Source of the DNA: Bipolaris cookei
Lineage: Eukaryota > Ascomycota > Dothideomycetes > Pleosporales > Pleosporaceae
Length of the DNA: 21,453 bases
Direction: 5' to 3'
Assembly: GCA_002286855.1 (NCBI GenBank)
Contig: NRSV01000163.1
Coordinates: forward strand, 1-21,453
Shown: one piece after another, positions 19,354 through 21,453 of the stretch
How positions within the stretch are numbered: position 1 is the stretch's first letter
Layout: each line of letters begins with the position of its first letter
Position numbers and translations under genes: made by a program
The notes under the pieces: model-generated
The model's database searches: none
The model's input: only the letters and a program-made list of their open reading frames with translations
Told to the model about the DNA's origin: nothing

Positions 19354-19616
19354 ATCCACTGGCACTCATTCGTAACAAGAAGTCAACAAGCGCTATCTCC
19401 TCAGCGGGACTCAGGTATTGCTGTCTCTCAGCTGTGGCCTTACTTCGAGGGTCTACCTCGATGCCTATAATGAACAGTCGTGCGAGGAACGTTACCATGT
19501 CTAGCTTGAGTAGAGATGCTCTTACGCACGTTGGAAGGCAATTCTAAGGCCAATGCCTGGCTGGCGGGGTCTATGGTTGCTGTAGTATACATTACAGCTT
19601 CGTCTACTGAGTACAT
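19354..19616 (-). pseudogene. pogo/Fot1-like transposase N-terminal fragment
   Basis: From ATG 19616 the minus strand encodes a psq-type helix-turn-helix region (SISTQARHGNVPRTTVHYRHRG), then after a one-base frameshift near 19440 the CENP-B-type segment AERQQYLSPAEEIALVDFLL. These are the DNA-binding parts of fungal pogo transposases, which cut and paste DNA at TA sites. The frame stops at the gypsy LTR, and no continuation of the transposase is found on the far side of the element (left of 12877), so the catalytic DDE domain is lost. Confidence 0.6.
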
Positions 19617-19881
19617 GTCCCAGCAGTGGGCGTTCCTCACGTTGTGCTAATAATAGAACAAAGACCAAAGACCAAAGAGTGATAGAATGTGCCAGAAGAA
19701 CATGTCACATGATTGACCAAGATAATAGTCGCGTGAATAAATTTTAGGTAACAAAGCTAGGCTTGTTGCGCTAAACTCTTATCGCGAATCTTGCCAGTCA
19801 CTTCGGCGACGGAGAAACTTTCTGATCACCACCACAGAGCATTATATAGCATGTTAAGACCAGGATCTTAAACCAAGATAC

Positions 19882-20355
19882 CTGAACACCGGCGTCAATA
19901 AACTTTTGTTTATAGCAAAAGCGGGATGTAAAGTAATGGCGTCTAGGATTCATCCGCGACGCGATGCGGTAGCCATAAAGGTATATCCAGCTTTTCTTCC
20001 CGCGCTGCGACGCCAAAGGCTTCATATGATGAGGAAAGTGGTCCTAGTTAAGGCCTTCGAAGGTGTCTACTAGGTGTTCGTTGAAGCCTATACCAGCAGG
20101 CTTTTTAGAAGCTGTCGTTGCTTCCTCGCTGCCGTCGGCGGATGGGATAATAGCTTCTTGAGCCAGCGTTTCGCGCAGCCGCGCTTCGAAGTTCGATATC
20201 TGGGACCCTTCAACCAGAACTTGACGAGATGATAAACGAGAAGACCACGGCAGGCTTTCGATGGATATAGACTGGCTTAAAGTACCGCGGGGCATGCCCC
20301 GAGACCGCTTTGGTGGGGTAGCAACCATAGCTTGGACGCATCTTTTTGGTGGCAT
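19882..20355 (-). pseudogene. hAT-type transposase N-terminal fragment
   Basis: From ATG 20355 (MPPKRCVQ) about 158 codons can be read, interrupted by one TAG at 20044 where Trp is expected (GLN-stop-DHFPHHMKPL). The stretch MKPLASQRGKKSWIYLYGYR followed by a Cys-containing segment and KFIDAG is what I know from the zinc-finger region of hAT transposases in ascomycetes. A GT at 19881 may mark a splice site. The rest of the transposase (dimerisation domain) is absent. TGG to TAG is a G to A change, again fitting RIP on the other strand. Confidence 0.6.
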
Positions 20356-21117
20356 GCTTGCAATCAAGAGGTTAGTTAGTAAGATAAGTCAGAAAATGTA
20401 TGCAATCAATTAATAGGTAACCATAGTATTAGAAATAGAGACAACAGTCAAACGATATGTTGCACACGTGGGTGCGAAGAAATTGATTGTCTATTATGAC
20501 TACTATCTACCATCTTCATTTATCTGTGGTGTATAGCCATTGCTTTTTCTTGTTGAGGCCGTGCATCCTTGTTGCCGTTACAGTGGCTTGTTGCTTAGGC
20601 TCAGCTGAAGTCATTGCTTCTGCAGCCTTACATAGCCTGCGACACAATACTATAGATTAGTAGCGTGAGTAAAGTTATTGTTATTCTTCTTTTTTTACGC
20701 ACGGGCGTATCAAAATCATCAAGTTGAGGCTTGATAAACTTGACGAGCTTGATAAAGCCTGATAAAGCTTGATGAGCTTGACTCAGCTTGATTGTTGACA
20801 TCTCTGCAAAACATCAACAGGAGGGTATATAATAGCTGAAATCGCCGCAGTACAAGCAAAACTTAGTAAATAGGACTATCAACTATGGTAATCAGATAGA
20901 AATCAATAAGTCAGTGTAACACCAAGATAGCGATCTTTGCAGTTGGTTCAATCTCAGTTCACAATTCCAAAAAAGTCTTAGCAGTCAATCAGTTCAGTTC
21001 GCTACTTATAGACTGACGTTTTGAGCCGTATAGATCAACTGACAACTGACAGCCAACAGATTAACTAATAGCAACTCTGGGTTCACGGCAGCGCTTATGG
21101 GGTAAGGATGTATGATT
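20356..21117. other. intergenic, no gene recognised
   Basis: No coding frame of substance. A GCTTGAT-rich repeat block lies at 20717-20795, and AT-rich sequence follows. Confidence 0.5.
20717..20795. repeat. degenerate CTTGA repeat block
   Basis: Variants of GCTTGATAAA / GCTTGACGA occur about eight times in 80 bp. It may be a sub-terminal repeat of the neighbouring hAT remnant; this is inference. Confidence 0.7.
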
Positions 21118-21384
21118 CTAGGAAAACCCGAAATTTGGTGTCTGTGGACACTTTCCCACCTTACAGCCTTCGCACAGATCCTTTTCATGCGGTGGTGTAA
21201 TCTTGGGAAGAAATGGTAGTGGCTCCACAATCACGCCTGCCCATTTCTTGAGTCTGTATGCAATCCGATCAACGTACGATTTCTCGTCCAGCTTGAAGCT
21301 CCCCAGGCAGTTGCAAGATTCGCAGCGTTGGTTGAATACGATAGCGTTGTACCACACACCAACTTTTAAGCTGAATTTTTTCAT
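21118..21384 (-). pseudogene. 3CxxC-type zinc-finger protein fragment
   Basis: An 88-residue frame (ATG 21384 to stop 21118) with FNQRCESCNCLG, then SYVDRIAYRLKKWAGV, then PHEKDLCEGCKVGKC. This is the C-terminal part of the fungal 3CxxC zinc-finger domain, which is normally preceded by another CxxC pair. The frame upstream has a stop just before the ATG, and the first CxxC is not visible in the 70 bases left in the window, so it is either the last exon of a gene running off the edge or a broken copy. Function of the family is poorly known. Confidence 0.65.
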
Positions 21385-21453
21385 CGAAACTCGTCAATTT
21401 TCTATCGGATATAGGGGTAACACGTCGTGGGAAATCGATTAACGCCACCTCTA

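Noticed and set aside
1..21453. tRNA, rRNA or CRISPR features
   Set aside because: No cloverleaf-like gene, rRNA segment or spaced repeat array was noticed by eye; the tRNA-like bases at 19220-19231 are the gypsy primer binding site.

Overview
The window looks like a piece of a filamentous ascomycete genome (Pezizomycotina; Dothideomycetes-like is a guess). The genes have short introns of 55-92 nt with GT..AG ends. Copia, chromovirus-type gypsy, pogo-like and hAT-like transposable elements are present. The gypsy copy carries stop codons of the type left by repeat-induced point mutation (RIP), which points to the same group.

Layout. 1-742: the last part of a Ty1/copia pol gene and its 3' LTR. 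743-2089: intergenic, with a small 18-bp tandem repeat. 2090-11709: a compact group of genes that I read as a ribosomal peptide (RiPP, dikaritin/ustiloxin-like) biosynthetic cluster. It holds a secreted precursor with ten Kex2-bounded copies of an HQYGPSDSE peptide (2230-2823), a secreted X325/Bim1-like copper protein (3746-4399, minus), an unrecognised single-pass membrane protein (5623-6557), a SAM-dependent methyltransferase (6837-7815), and two UstYa-family (DUF3328) oxidases (8543-9205 plus; 10838-11709 minus). A large, apparently perfect inverted repeat (9915-10651) lies between the two convergent UstYa genes. 11710-12881: AT-rich spacer, degenerate TAGGG-containing repeats, a small Cys-rich reading frame and a 12-bp minisatellite. 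12882-19353: a complete but dead Ty3/gypsy chromovirus on the minus strand, with 120-bp LTRs, primer binding site, polypurine tract, gag, protease, reverse transcriptase, RNase H, integrase and chromodomain. 19354-20355: truncated pogo-like and hAT-like transposase pieces. 21118-21384: a 3CxxC zinc-finger fragment.

How the genes may work together (inference). The precursor enters the secretory pathway through its signal peptide and Kex2 cuts at each KR to release about ten identical peptides. The two membrane-anchored UstYa-type oxidases would cyclise or oxidise the peptide, probably at its only Tyr. The methyltransferase would add a methyl group. The X325-like protein could handle copper for metal-dependent oxidation or have an unrelated role. 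The predicted core (HQYGPSDSE, no aliphatic residue beside Tyr) does not match the known cores I can recall (YAIG, YVIPID, FYYTGY, GLKLAF), so the product may be new. All intron models are read by eye from splice consensus, reading frame and family fit.
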